Position numbers and translations under genes: made by a program. This document shows positions 25,299 to 33,748 of a stretch of 64,000 bases of DNA, in pieces; the first letter of the stretch is position 1; the number at the start of each line of letters is the position of its first letter. The notes under the pieces were generated by a model. That model had not been told where the DNA came from. It ran no database searches and worked only from the letters and a program-made list of their open reading frames with translations. The DNA is from an uncultured Clostridia bacterium (lineage in GTDB: Bacteria; Bacillota; Clostridia; Oscillospirales; Ruminococcaceae): the NCBI GenBank assembly GCA_947629905.1, contig CANRFM010000002.1, positions 62,001 through 126,000 on the forward strand, read 5' to 3'.

Positions 25299-26723
25299 GT
25301 GAATACAAGAAAACGGGACAACGATATCGACATTTTCATCGAAAAGCCGAAGCGGAAAAAGCGGGGCAAGGATTTCTGGATGCTCGAATTCAATGTGCTG
25401 ACAATCATTACCCTTATGCTGCTGATCTCGTGCTTTCTGATTTTGGGGAAACGTCCCACGGTCTCCAACGAGGAACAGCGTGAGCTGGCAAAATGCCCGA
25501 AATTCAGCATTTCCTCCTATTTAGACGGAACATTTACCTCGGAGTTCGCCGCATTCTTTAATGATTCCGTACCCCTGCGGAGTACTTTCAAGGAATTTAT
25601 TGCGGGCTTCCGGGGACATTTGGGCATCCCCTACGAGGGCGTGGAGCTGTTCGGCAATGTTCCCACGCTCGAAAATGCCCCTCCCCCTGCCACGGAACCG
25701 CCCACTGAAACACCTACCGAAACAGCACCGCCCGTGCCGGTCATTGACAGTTCAGAACCGTCTGCACCTGTTGTTTCGGAGACTGTTCCGGCGACAGAAC
25801 CAGTGACAGAAGCCCCGACAGAACCGCCGGAGGAAGATGTGGAGGGTGAGCTGACCAATAATATCCTCATCGTCAAGGACAGGGCGATCATGCTCTACGG
25901 CGGCGGTTTCTCCAACGGACAGGCATATGCGGAAACGCTTAACCAGTTCAAGGAAAAATTAGGGGATGTGAATGTCTACTCTATGGTCGCACCGACCTCG
26001 GTTTCGTACTATCTGCCGAAAAAATACCAGCAGTATTCCGCAAGTGAAACGGAAAACATCGACCATATCAACAGCTTCCTGAACGGTGTCACGCCTGTGG
26101 ATGTCTACAGCGCCCTGCTCCCGCACAAGGATGAGCATATCTATTCCCGGACCGATCACCACTGGCAGCCGCTTGGGGCTTTCTATGCGGCAGAGGAATT
26201 TGCCAAAGTGGCAGGTGTTCCCTTTGCGCCGCTGACAGATTATGAAACAGTCGTCAAAGAGGGCTATGTCGGCACGCTTTACGGGCAAACCAACAGCAAG
26301 ACACTGCTTGACAATCCGGAGGATTTCACCTACTACGTGCCGCAGAACGAATACACGACCACTTACTACGACACCGACATGACACGGGAACGGGAAGCTC
26401 CCCTGCTGCTGAACCTCGACACAGTTGACCGGGTGAGCTGGTATCTGGTGTTCATGGGCGGTGATGAGCGGATCACGCACGTCACGACCGACTGCCACAA
26501 CGGGCGTGTGCTGTGCATCATCAAGGACAGCTACGGCAATGCGCTCGTGCCCTGCCTGACGAATTCCTTCGAGGAGATCTGGGTCATCGATATGCGCTAT
26601 TTCAAGCCGAGCACCATTCCGTTTATTCAGGAACACGGGGTGACAGATCTGCTGTTTGCCATGAATACCTACAGTGCGACCGGCGGCAATTCCAAGAAAC
26701 TACAGACTCTGCTGAATCAGTGA
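25299..26723 (+). CDS. DHHW-motif SGNH-like extracellular protein
   Basis: A 474-residue membrane-anchored protein. A basic N-terminus with one membrane segment (about residues 30-48) is followed by an extracellular region containing a Pro/Thr/Glu-rich linker (about 125-185), then an SGNH/AlgX-like domain. The catalytic pieces are the YSRTDHHWQPLGAF block (Asp-His of the triad) and a serine in IIKDSYGNALVPCL. Such proteins partner MBOAT acyltransferases in polymer acylation, as DltD or AlgX/AlgJ do. The start is GTG 25299, 8 bases after AAGGAG. It is located 15 bases after the MBOAT gene. Confidence 0.87.
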   Translation: MNTRKRDNDIDIFIEKPKRKKRGKDFWMLEFNVLTIITLMLLISCFLILGKRPTVSNEEQRELAKCPKFSISSYLDGTFTSEFAAFFNDSVPLRSTFKEFIAGFRGHLGIPYEGVELFGNVPTLENAPPPATEPPTETPTETAPPVPVIDSSEPSAPVVSETVPATEPVTEAPTEPPEEDVEGELTNNILIVKDRAIMLYGGGFSNGQAYAETLNQFKEKLGDVNVYSMVAPTSVSYYLPKKYQQYSASETENIDHINSFLNGVTPVDVYSALLPHKDEHIYSRTDHHWQPLGAFYAAEEFAKVAGVPFAPLTDYETVVKEGYVGTLYGQTNSKTLLDNPEDFTYYVPQNEYTTTYYDTDMTREREAPLLLNLDTVDRVSWYLVFMGGDERITHVTTDCHNGRVLCIIKDSYGNALVPCLTNSFEEIWVIDMRYFKPSTIPFIQEHGVTDLLFAMNTYSATGGNSKKLQTLLNQ

Positions 26724-26745
26724 TTTTGGAAAAGGAGAACTTTTC

Positions 26746-28536
26746 ATGCTCGAAGAATTATGTTACCCGTTTGACGGGGATGCTGTGCTGAAAGACCGCC
26801 GGAAACTCCTGCGCCGCCTGAAAGAGCAGCCCGGCGCTGTCACGCTGCGCATTGCGGTGCTTGGCGGTTCGACTACAGACCTGATCGTCAAAATGCTGGA
26901 ACTGTTCCTGCGCAACCGGGGCATTGTTCCGGCATTCTGGGAGTCGGAGTATAACCAGTATTTGCAGGATGCCATGTTCCCGAATCCGTCCTTGGAAGCT
27001 TTTCAGCCGGAGGTCATCTTCATCCACACCACCGCACGCAACCTGCTCAATATGCCCGGTGTGCAGGATTCCCGGGAACTGTGCGAACACAAGCTCGAAC
27101 AGGCTTACCGGCAGTTTGCGGATATGTGGGAACGACTGGCGCAGGTGTACGGCTGCCCCATTATCCAGAATAATTTTGAACTGTCCCTCACCCGTCTGCT
27201 CGGCAACCGGGAAGCCGGCTGTCCGCAGGGCAGCATTGACTTCATCACCCGGCTGAACTGCAAATTCTATGACTATGCGGCTTCTCACAAGCATTTTTAT
27301 ATTCACGACATTCAGTATCTTTCGGCTTGCTACGGGCTGGACAAGTGGCTGGAGCCGTCCTACTGGCATCTGTTCAAATATGCATTAGCAGTCCCGGCGA
27401 TACCGGAATTTGCCTATAATCTGTCCAATATTCTCTGTTCGCTGATGGGCAGAAACAAGAAGGTGCTTGCCCTTGACCTGGACAACACCCTCTGGGGCGG
27501 TGTCATCGGGGATGATGGGCAGGCAGGCATTGAGATCGGACAGGAAACACCTGTCGGGCAGGGCTACCTTGAATTGCAGCGTTACCTGAAAGCCCACAAG
27601 GACATTGGCGTGCTGCTGACGGTCTGCTCGAAGAATGACTACGAAAATGCCATTGCCGGGCTGGAACACCCGGACGGTGTGCTGCGCCCTGCCGATTTTG
27701 CTGCCATCAAGGCAAACTGGGAACCCAAATCACAGAACCTGCTCGACACGGCGCAGGAGCTGAACCTGCTTCCGGAGAGCTTCGTCTTTGTGGACGACAA
27801 CCCGGCAGAACGTGCCATTGTGCGGGCGCAGCTCCCGGATACCGCAGCGGTGGCATTTCAGTCCATCGAGGATTGTCTGTTGGCACTGGACAGAAGCGGC
27901 TACTTCGAGGTCACGGAGCTTTCGGCAGACGATGCCAAGCGCAGCGAAATGTACCTTGCCAATGCACAGCGGCAGCAGGCTGCGGCGCAGTTTGCTGATT
28001 ATACTGAATTTTTGAAAAGTCTGGATATGCACGCACAGATCACGGACTTCGACCCCGTGCATCTGCCACGAATTACGCAGCTCACCAACAAGAGCAACCA
28101 GTTCAACCTCACCACAAGGCGCTATACTCTGCCGGAAATGGAAACTGTCGCCGCAAGTCCGGCGCATATCCGGCTGTGCGGGCGGCTGACGGATCGATTC
28201 GGGGACAATGGCATCGTTTCCGTTGTCATCGGCAGAAAAGAGGGCGCATCACTCCACATGGAGCTGTGGCTGATGAGCTGCCGGGTACTCAAGCGGGATA
28301 TGGAGCTTGCCATGCTTGACACGCTCGTGGAAACTGCCGCTGCACAGGGCATACAGGAGATCATCGGGTACTACTACCCGACTGCCAAAAACGACATGGT
28401 CAGGGAATTGTACCGGCAGTTCGGGTTCACGCTGGTCAGCGAAAACGAGGACGGCAGCACCGTCTGGCGGTTGCCGGTCAGCGGCTATCAGAAGCAGAAC
28501 CATGTCATTCAGATCAATGAGGAGGCAACCGTATGA
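26746..28536 (+). CDS. FkbH-like HAD-IIIC protein (acyl/glyceryl-ACP forming type)
   Basis: A 596-residue FkbH-family protein. An N-terminal SGNH-like region (IAVLGGSTTD, about residues 36-45) is followed by a HAD phosphatase domain with the nucleophile motif LALDLDNTLWGGVIGDDG (DLDNT at 244-248) and FVFVDDNPAERA. A C-terminal GNAT-like domain carries LTNKSNQFNLTTRRYT (about 446-461). Characterised FkbH enzymes take glycerate from 1,3-bisphosphoglycerate, remove phosphate and load glyceroyl on the phosphopantetheine arm of an acyl carrier protein. The carrier is encoded by the next gene, whose ATG overlaps this stop. Other carried acyl groups cannot be excluded. Confidence 0.9.
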   Translation: MLEELCYPFDGDAVLKDRRKLLRRLKEQPGAVTLRIAVLGGSTTDLIVKMLELFLRNRGIVPAFWESEYNQYLQDAMFPNPSLEAFQPEVIFIHTTARNLLNMPGVQDSRELCEHKLEQAYRQFADMWERLAQVYGCPIIQNNFELSLTRLLGNREAGCPQGSIDFITRLNCKFYDYAASHKHFYIHDIQYLSACYGLDKWLEPSYWHLFKYALAVPAIPEFAYNLSNILCSLMGRNKKVLALDLDNTLWGGVIGDDGQAGIEIGQETPVGQGYLELQRYLKAHKDIGVLLTVCSKNDYENAIAGLEHPDGVLRPADFAAIKANWEPKSQNLLDTAQELNLLPESFVFVDDNPAERAIVRAQLPDTAAVAFQSIEDCLLALDRSGYFEVTELSADDAKRSEMYLANAQRQQAAAQFADYTEFLKSLDMHAQITDFDPVHLPRITQLTNKSNQFNLTTRRYTLPEMETVAASPAHIRLCGRLTDRFGDNGIVSVVIGRKEGASLHMELWLMSCRVLKRDMELAMLDTLVETAAAQGIQEIIGYYYPTAKNDMVRELYRQFGFTLVSENEDGSTVWRLPVSGYQKQNHVIQINEEATV

Positions 28537-28778
28537 ACAAGAAAGAAGCTATGGAACGGCTGACAGCCATTTTCCGGGATGTGTTTGACGATGATGAGAT
28601 CGTCCTGACAGAAACGACATCCGCTAAGGACATCGAAGACTGGGACAGCCTTGAGCACATCAACCTGATCGCTGCCGTGGAAAAGGCTTTCAAAATGCGC
28701 TTTACCATGAAAGAAGTCAGCGGCATGAAGAATGTCGGCGAAATGGCTGACATCGTCTGTGAACGTGCTAAAAAGTAA
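28533..28778 (+). CDS. Acyl carrier protein
   Basis: An 81-residue four-helix carrier with the phosphopantetheine-attachment serine in DIEDWDSLEHINLI (Ser39). It is acidic, as usual. It is not next to fatty acid synthesis genes; the 4-base overlap with the FkbH gene indicates a dedicated carrier for the MBOAT system, comparable to DltC. RBS GAGGCAACC overlaps the end of FkbH. Confidence 0.92.
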   Translation: MNKKEAMERLTAIFRDVFDDDEIVLTETTSAKDIEDWDSLEHINLIAAVEKAFKMRFTMKEVSGMKNVGEMADIVCERAKK

Positions 28779-28881
28779 ACTCTATTTTACAATTTTACGG
28801 CAAAATCGCCAAAAATTAGTACAGTAATTTTTCTATTTCACAATGTTATCACTATATTTTCAAAAAATATTCACAATTTCA

Positions 28882-28910
28882 TTGACAAAACTGCTTTCAT
28901 CGGGTATAAT
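28882..28910 (+). promoter_or_regulatory. Promoter of the DUF5684-like gene
   Basis: Consensus TTGACA (28882-28887) and TATAAT (28905-28910), 17-base spacer. Confidence 0.88.
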
Positions 28911-28941
28911 GAAACTATACCAAATGAAAGGAGGACATATC

Positions 28942-29337
28942 ATGTACGATTACGCTGATTCAGAGGCAGCAACTGCTGTTGCAGCTGCCGCATCCGGTGT
29001 GTATTCTATCGTTGCGATCGTAATCGCTGTGATTGCCATTGTGGCAATGTGGAAACTGTTTGCCAAAGCAGGCAAGCCGGGCTGGCACAGTCTGATCCCG
29101 TTCCTGAATACATGGGATCTGTTTGACATTGTGTATGGCGCAGGCTGGAAAATGTTCCTGACATTGATTCCTGTTGTCGGTTGGATCGTTCCGCTGTGCC
29201 TGTATTTCCGCATGGCAAAGGCATACGGAAAAGATGCAGGGTTCGGTGTCGGATTGGTTTTACTGTCACCGATCTTCATGCTGATACTGGCATACGGAAA
29301 CTCGACATACTACGGACCGACATCAAGTTTTCTATAA
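28942..29337 (+). CDS. DUF5684-like small membrane protein
   Basis: A 131-residue protein with an Ala-rich N-terminus and about three membrane segments. The family-type blocks are WKLFAKAGKPGWHSLIPFLN, DLFDIVYG and YFRMAKAYGKDAGFGVGLVL. ATG 28942 has AAAGGAGG 7 bases upstream; the longer frame from 28843 contains the promoter. It is a single-gene unit with its own promoter and terminator. Function unknown. Confidence 0.82.
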   Translation: MYDYADSEAATAVAAAASGVYSIVAIVIAVIAIVAMWKLFAKAGKPGWHSLIPFLNTWDLFDIVYGAGWKMFLTLIPVVGWIVPLCLYFRMAKAYGKDAGFGVGLVLLSPIFMLILAYGNSTYYGPTSSFL

Positions 29338-29356
29338 GAAAGAACATAGGGAAGGC

Positions 29357-29385
29357 ACTGCTGCAAGTTCTGCGGCAGTTCTTTT
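29357..29385 (+). terminator. Terminator of the DUF5684-like gene
   Basis: Stem CTGCTGCA/TGCGGCAG (one wobble) with a 5-base loop, then TTCTTTT. Confidence 0.75.
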
Positions 29386-29410
29386 CATTTATATATAAGA
29401 GGGAGGGCGC

Positions 29411-29740
29411 ATGGATAACGCATTTGAGAGGATCTACGCAGTTGTCCGGCAGATACCACGGGGAAAAGTGTCTACCTATGGCATGGTAGCACAGCTTGCC
29501 GGAAATCCCCGCTGGGCAAGGGTGGTCGGCTATGCCCTGCACAGCAACCCCGAACCGGGCGTGATCCCCTGTCACCGGGTGGTGAACCGTTTCGGGAGAC
29601 CGGCACCGGGGTTTGCCTTCGGGGGTGAGGGCAGACAGCGGGAACTGCTCGAAGCAGAGGGCGTTATTTTCCGGGCAGACGGCTGCGTGGACATGGAACG
29701 CTGTCTCTGGAACGGGTTACAGGAGGGAGAAACGCCTTGA
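29411..29740 (+). CDS. Single-domain MGMT/alkyltransferase-like protein
   Basis: A 109-residue protein covering only the C-terminal DNA-binding domain of O6-alkylguanine-DNA alkyltransferases. The active-site motif is VIPCHRVVNRFGRPAP, with the nucleophilic Cys retained. The arginine-finger helix (PRWARVVGYALHSNP) is also present. It lacks the N-terminal domain of Ogt/MGMT, as ATL proteins do, but ATLs normally replace this Cys. It could act in direct reversal or flag lesions for excision repair. The stop overlaps the TTG start of recQ. Confidence 0.88.
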   Translation: MDNAFERIYAVVRQIPRGKVSTYGMVAQLAGNPRWARVVGYALHSNPEPGVIPCHRVVNRFGRPAPGFAFGGEGRQRELLEAEGVIFRADGCVDMERCLWNGLQEGETP

Positions 29741-31560
29741 CACCGCTTGCAATATTACAGCACCATTTCGGTTATCCGAGCTTTCACAAGGGGCAGGAGG
29801 AACTGATCACCCACCTGCTGAACGGACAGGATGTGCTTGGCATCATGCCGACCGGTGCGGGGAAAAGTATCTGCTATCAAGTGCCTGCCCTGCTGCTGCC
29901 GGGCATGACGGTCGTGATCTCGCCGCTGATCTCGCTGATGCAGGATCAGGTCACTGCACTGCGGGAGATCGGCATTGCGGCAGGATGTCTCAATTCGGCA
30001 ATGGACGATGCCGACTACCGGGAGACACTGCACCGCATTCGCCGGGGAGAGGTGCGCATTCTCTACGCAGCCCCGGAACGGTTGGAAACGCAGCATTTTC
30101 TTTCACTCTGCCGGGAGATAGAGATCCCGCTGGTGGCAGTGGATGAAGCGCACTGCGTTTCGCAGTGGGGGCAGGATTTTCGACCGAGTTACCTGAAAAT
30201 AGCGGCATTTTTGGAGCAGCTCCCCCGCCGTCCGGTCATCGGCGCTTTCACGGCAACGGCTACCAAGGAAGTGGCAGAGGATATTGTCGGCATCCTCGGA
30301 CTACAAGAACCGTACCGCATCACGACCGGATTTGACCGGGAGAACTTGTTTTTTGGCATTGAGCAGCCGAGGGACAAGTTCCGGGCACTCGTGGAGATCA
30401 TCCGGGCGCATCCGGATACTGCCGGGATCGTGTACTGCCTGTCCCGGAAACTGGTGGAACAGGTCACGGCTGATCTACAGGAACTGGGCATTTCTGCGAC
30501 ACGCTATCATGCCGGCTTGTCGGATGAGGAACGCCGGGAAAATCAGGACGATTTCATTTACGACCGGGTGTCGGTCATGGTGGCGACCAATGCTTTCGGG
30601 ATGGGCATTGACAAGTCCAATGTCGGTTTTGTGGTGCATTACAATATGCCCAAAAATCTGGAAAGCTACTATCAGGAGGCTGGCCGTGCCGGACGGGACG
30701 GCAGCAAGGCGGACTGCATTCTGCTCTATAACGGCGGTGATGTGCGGCTCAATCAGTTCCTGATCGAATCTTCTGGCAGGAATGAAAAACTCCCGGAGGA
30801 GGTACAGCAACGCATCCGTCAGCAGGACGAGGAACGCCTGAAACGCATGACCTTCTACTGCACCCAGACCGGCTGTCTGCGGCACTATATGCTGCGGTAT
30901 TTCGGGGAGACTTCTGGGCAGTACTGCGGAAATTGCAGCCGCTGTCTTGCCAATTATGAGGAGCTCGATATTTCAGAAGCTGCCCTGAAAATTCTTTCCT
31001 GCATCTATCATTTACATAAACGCAAGCTGTATTACGGTGTCAATGCGCTTGCGGATATTCTGCGGGGCAAGGAGACAGAAAAGACTGAACGCTATCGTTT
31101 CCCGGAAACGCTCTCCACGTTTGGCATCCTACAGGATGTTTCAGAAACACAGTGCCGGGATATGATCCGGTTTCTGCTATCGGAAGAATGGCTGACGTTA
31201 AGCGGAAAATATCCGGTGCTGACCCTCAACCGCAATTCCGCACGCCTGTTGCAGGAACGCCCGACCCTGACCATGCACATCCAAAAAGAGACTCCGCCCC
31301 CAAGGGCAGCCGCAAAAGCTGTTCCGGCGGACATTGATGACAGCCTGTTCCAGAAACTGCGTGCCGTCCGGAAAGCAATTGCCGAACGGGAACACGTGCC
31401 GCCCTATGTGGTTTTCACGGATGCGGCTTTGCAGGATATGTGCCGGAAGCTGCCGGTCTCGGATATGGCTTTCCTGTCCGTTTCCGGGGTGGGGCACGTC
31501 AAGCTGGAAAAATACGGTACTGCCTTTATGGACATCATACGGGCATACAAAACGACTTAA
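29737..31560 (+). CDS. recQ: ATP-dependent DNA helicase RecQ
   Basis: A 607-residue superfamily 2 helicase that unwinds DNA 3' to 5' in recombination and repair. Seen in order are motif I MPTGAGKSICYQ, motif II DEAHCVSQWGQDFRPSY (about residue 132), motif VI YYQEAGRAGRDG, the zinc-binding cysteines in the RQC region (CLRHYMLRYFGE ... CGNCSRC) and a C-terminal HRDC domain (about 525-600). The start is TTG 29737, overlapping the previous stop as TTGA, with AGGAGGG upstream. It is co-expressed with the alkyltransferase-like gene, giving a small repair operon. Confidence 0.96.
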   Translation: MTPLAILQHHFGYPSFHKGQEELITHLLNGQDVLGIMPTGAGKSICYQVPALLLPGMTVVISPLISLMQDQVTALREIGIAAGCLNSAMDDADYRETLHRIRRGEVRILYAAPERLETQHFLSLCREIEIPLVAVDEAHCVSQWGQDFRPSYLKIAAFLEQLPRRPVIGAFTATATKEVAEDIVGILGLQEPYRITTGFDRENLFFGIEQPRDKFRALVEIIRAHPDTAGIVYCLSRKLVEQVTADLQELGISATRYHAGLSDEERRENQDDFIYDRVSVMVATNAFGMGIDKSNVGFVVHYNMPKNLESYYQEAGRAGRDGSKADCILLYNGGDVRLNQFLIESSGRNEKLPEEVQQRIRQQDEERLKRMTFYCTQTGCLRHYMLRYFGETSGQYCGNCSRCLANYEELDISEAALKILSCIYHLHKRKLYYGVNALADILRGKETEKTERYRFPETLSTFGILQDVSETQCRDMIRFLLSEEWLTLSGKYPVLTLNRNSARLLQERPTLTMHIQKETPPPRAAAKAVPADIDDSLFQKLRAVRKAIAEREHVPPYVVFTDAALQDMCRKLPVSDMAFLSVSGVGHVKLEKYGTAFMDIIRAYKTT

Positions 31561-31572
31561 CAGGAGGAACAT

Positions 31573-33744
31573 ATGGATATTATCAAAGTCCTGACGGACG
31601 AATTTGGCATCCGTACTGAACAGGTGCAGAATGTTGTGAATTTACTTGACGATGACAAGACTGTCCCGTTTATTGCACGTTACCGAAAGGAAATGCACGG
31701 CGCACTGGATGACCAGACGATCCGGCGGCTTGCGCTGCGGCTGCAGACACTGCGCAATCTGGAAGCCCGTAAAGAGGAAGTGCGCACGGCGATCGCCAAC
31801 AAAAACGCCCTCACGCCCGAAATTGAAGCGGCACTCGACACGGCAATGACTATGGTCGAGGTGGAGGACATTTACCGCCCCTATAAGGAAAAGCGGCGCA
31901 CGAGAGGTTCGATGGCAAGGGAAAAGGGACTTGCACCGCTGGCAGAACTGCTGCTTGCACAGGCGGAAACGACCGACCCGGAAGCAGAGGCGGCTGCCTA
32001 CCTGACCGAGGAAGTCCCGGACACCGCTGCCGCTTTGCAGGGGGCAATGGATATTCTTGCGGAGGACATTGCGGACGATGCAAAAGTACGCACGGCGATG
32101 CGTGATCTGTACCAGCGGTTCGGGACGATGACCTGTACGGCTGCCGACGAGGAAAAGGACAGCGTATACAGCAATTACTACCACTTTGAGAGCTTTGTGC
32201 CACGGCTGCAGGGGCATCAGATCCTTGCCATCCAGCGGGGCGAAAAGGAAGAACTGCTGAAAGTCACGATCACAGTCGCTGACGGGCTTGCGGAACAGAT
32301 CTGCACCAAGCCCTATGTGAAAAACAGCTCCCCTGCCGGGGAACTGGTAAGGCAGGCTGCCTGTGACAGTGCCAAACGGCTTATCATTCCCTCTGTGATC
32401 CGGGAGGTGCGTAACGCCCTCTTTGCGGATGCCTGTGCGAACGCCATTAAGGTATTTGCCTCCAACCTCAAGCAGCTCCTCATGCAGCCGCCGCTGCGGG
32501 ATACGGTGACTTTGGGACTTGACCCGGCATACCGGACGGGCTGCAAGCTTGCAGTCGTGGACGGCACGGGCAAGGTACTGGACACGGGTGTCATTTACCC
32601 GACACCGCCGCATAACAAAATTGCAGAGGCAGAGAAAAAAGTCTCCTCTCTCGTGCAGAAATACGGCATCCAAGCCGTTTCTATCGGCAACGGAACGGCA
32701 TCGAGGGAGTCGGAGAGTTTTGTTGCCGATCTGCTGCCGCAATTGCCGCACAAGGTCTCGTACATGGTCGTTTCAGAGGCAGGAGCTTCGGTGTATTCCG
32801 CTTCGGAACTGGCAGCGGAAGAATTTCCGGAATACGATGTGGCACTGCGCAGTGCAGTATCGATCGCAAGGCGTTTACAGGACCCGCTTGCGGAACTGGT
32901 AAAGATCGACCCGAAAGCCATTGGCGTGGGGCAGTATCAGCATGATATGCCAAAAGCAGACCTGCAAACAGCTTTAGACGGCGTAGTCGAGGAATGCGTG
33001 AATGCGGTCGGCGTGGACGTGAACACGGCTTCTGCACCGCTGCTCTCGCATATTGCCGGCATCAGTGCGGCTGTTGCGAAAAATATCGTGAAATACCGGG
33101 AGGAGAACGGTGCCTTCACGACCCGGAAAGAGCTGCTGAAAGTCCCGAAACTCGGTCCGAAAGCCTTCGAGCAGTGTGCTGGGTTCCTGCGCATTCCGGG
33201 CGGGAAGCAGCCCCTTGACAACACGGGTGTACACCCGGAAAGCTACCCGGCAGCAGAGAAACTGCTCGAACGATTCGGCTTCTCTTTGCAGGATGCGGCG
33301 AACGGAAAGTTAGGCGGCTTGGGGGACTGCGTGAAGAAAGCCGGCAGCAACGCCCTCGCAGAAACGCTTGGCATTGGCGGATACACACTCGAGGACATGG
33401 TCATGGAGCTGCAAAAGCCCGGACGTGACCCCCGTGACCTGCTCCCGCCGCCTTTGCTGCGCAGTGGGAATGTCATGGGAATTGCCGACCTGAAGCCCGG
33501 CATGGAGCTGATGGGAACGGTGCGGAATATCGTGGATTTCGGGTGCTTTGTGGACATTGGTGTCCATGAGGACGGACTGGTACACATCTCGCAGATCTGC
33601 GACCGCTATATCAAGCACCCCTTGGAAGCGGTCAAGGTGGGCGATGTCGTCCGGGTATGGGTCTTGGATGTGGACGTGAAGCGCAGCCGCATTTCCCTCA
33701 CCATGCGCAAACAGCCGGGACAGGACACATCCAAAAAGGCGTGA
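31573..33744 (+). CDS. Tex family RNA-binding transcription accessory protein
   Basis: A 723-residue protein of the Tex/Spt6-like family. The N-terminal helical region has VPFIARYRKEMHG; a YqgF-like nuclease-fold domain follows with LGLDPAYRTGCKLAVVDGTG (about residues 315-334). Then come a helix-hairpin-helix region (NIVKYREENGAFTTRKELL) and a C-terminal S1 domain (about 640-715, GTVRNIVDFGCFVDIGVHEDG). The length is normal. RBS AGGAGG. These proteins bind RNA and associate with transcription, but the precise role in this group is not settled. Confidence 0.95.
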   Translation: MDIIKVLTDEFGIRTEQVQNVVNLLDDDKTVPFIARYRKEMHGALDDQTIRRLALRLQTLRNLEARKEEVRTAIANKNALTPEIEAALDTAMTMVEVEDIYRPYKEKRRTRGSMAREKGLAPLAELLLAQAETTDPEAEAAAYLTEEVPDTAAALQGAMDILAEDIADDAKVRTAMRDLYQRFGTMTCTAADEEKDSVYSNYYHFESFVPRLQGHQILAIQRGEKEELLKVTITVADGLAEQICTKPYVKNSSPAGELVRQAACDSAKRLIIPSVIREVRNALFADACANAIKVFASNLKQLLMQPPLRDTVTLGLDPAYRTGCKLAVVDGTGKVLDTGVIYPTPPHNKIAEAEKKVSSLVQKYGIQAVSIGNGTASRESESFVADLLPQLPHKVSYMVVSEAGASVYSASELAAEEFPEYDVALRSAVSIARRLQDPLAELVKIDPKAIGVGQYQHDMPKADLQTALDGVVEECVNAVGVDVNTASAPLLSHIAGISAAVAKNIVKYREENGAFTTRKELLKVPKLGPKAFEQCAGFLRIPGGKQPLDNTGVHPESYPAAEKLLERFGFSLQDAANGKLGGLGDCVKKAGSNALAETLGIGGYTLEDMVMELQKPGRDPRDLLPPPLLRSGNVMGIADLKPGMELMGTVRNIVDFGCFVDIGVHEDGLVHISQICDRYIKHPLEAVKVGDVVRVWVLDVDVKRSRISLTMRKQPGQDTSKKA

Positions 33745-33748
33745 CCCC

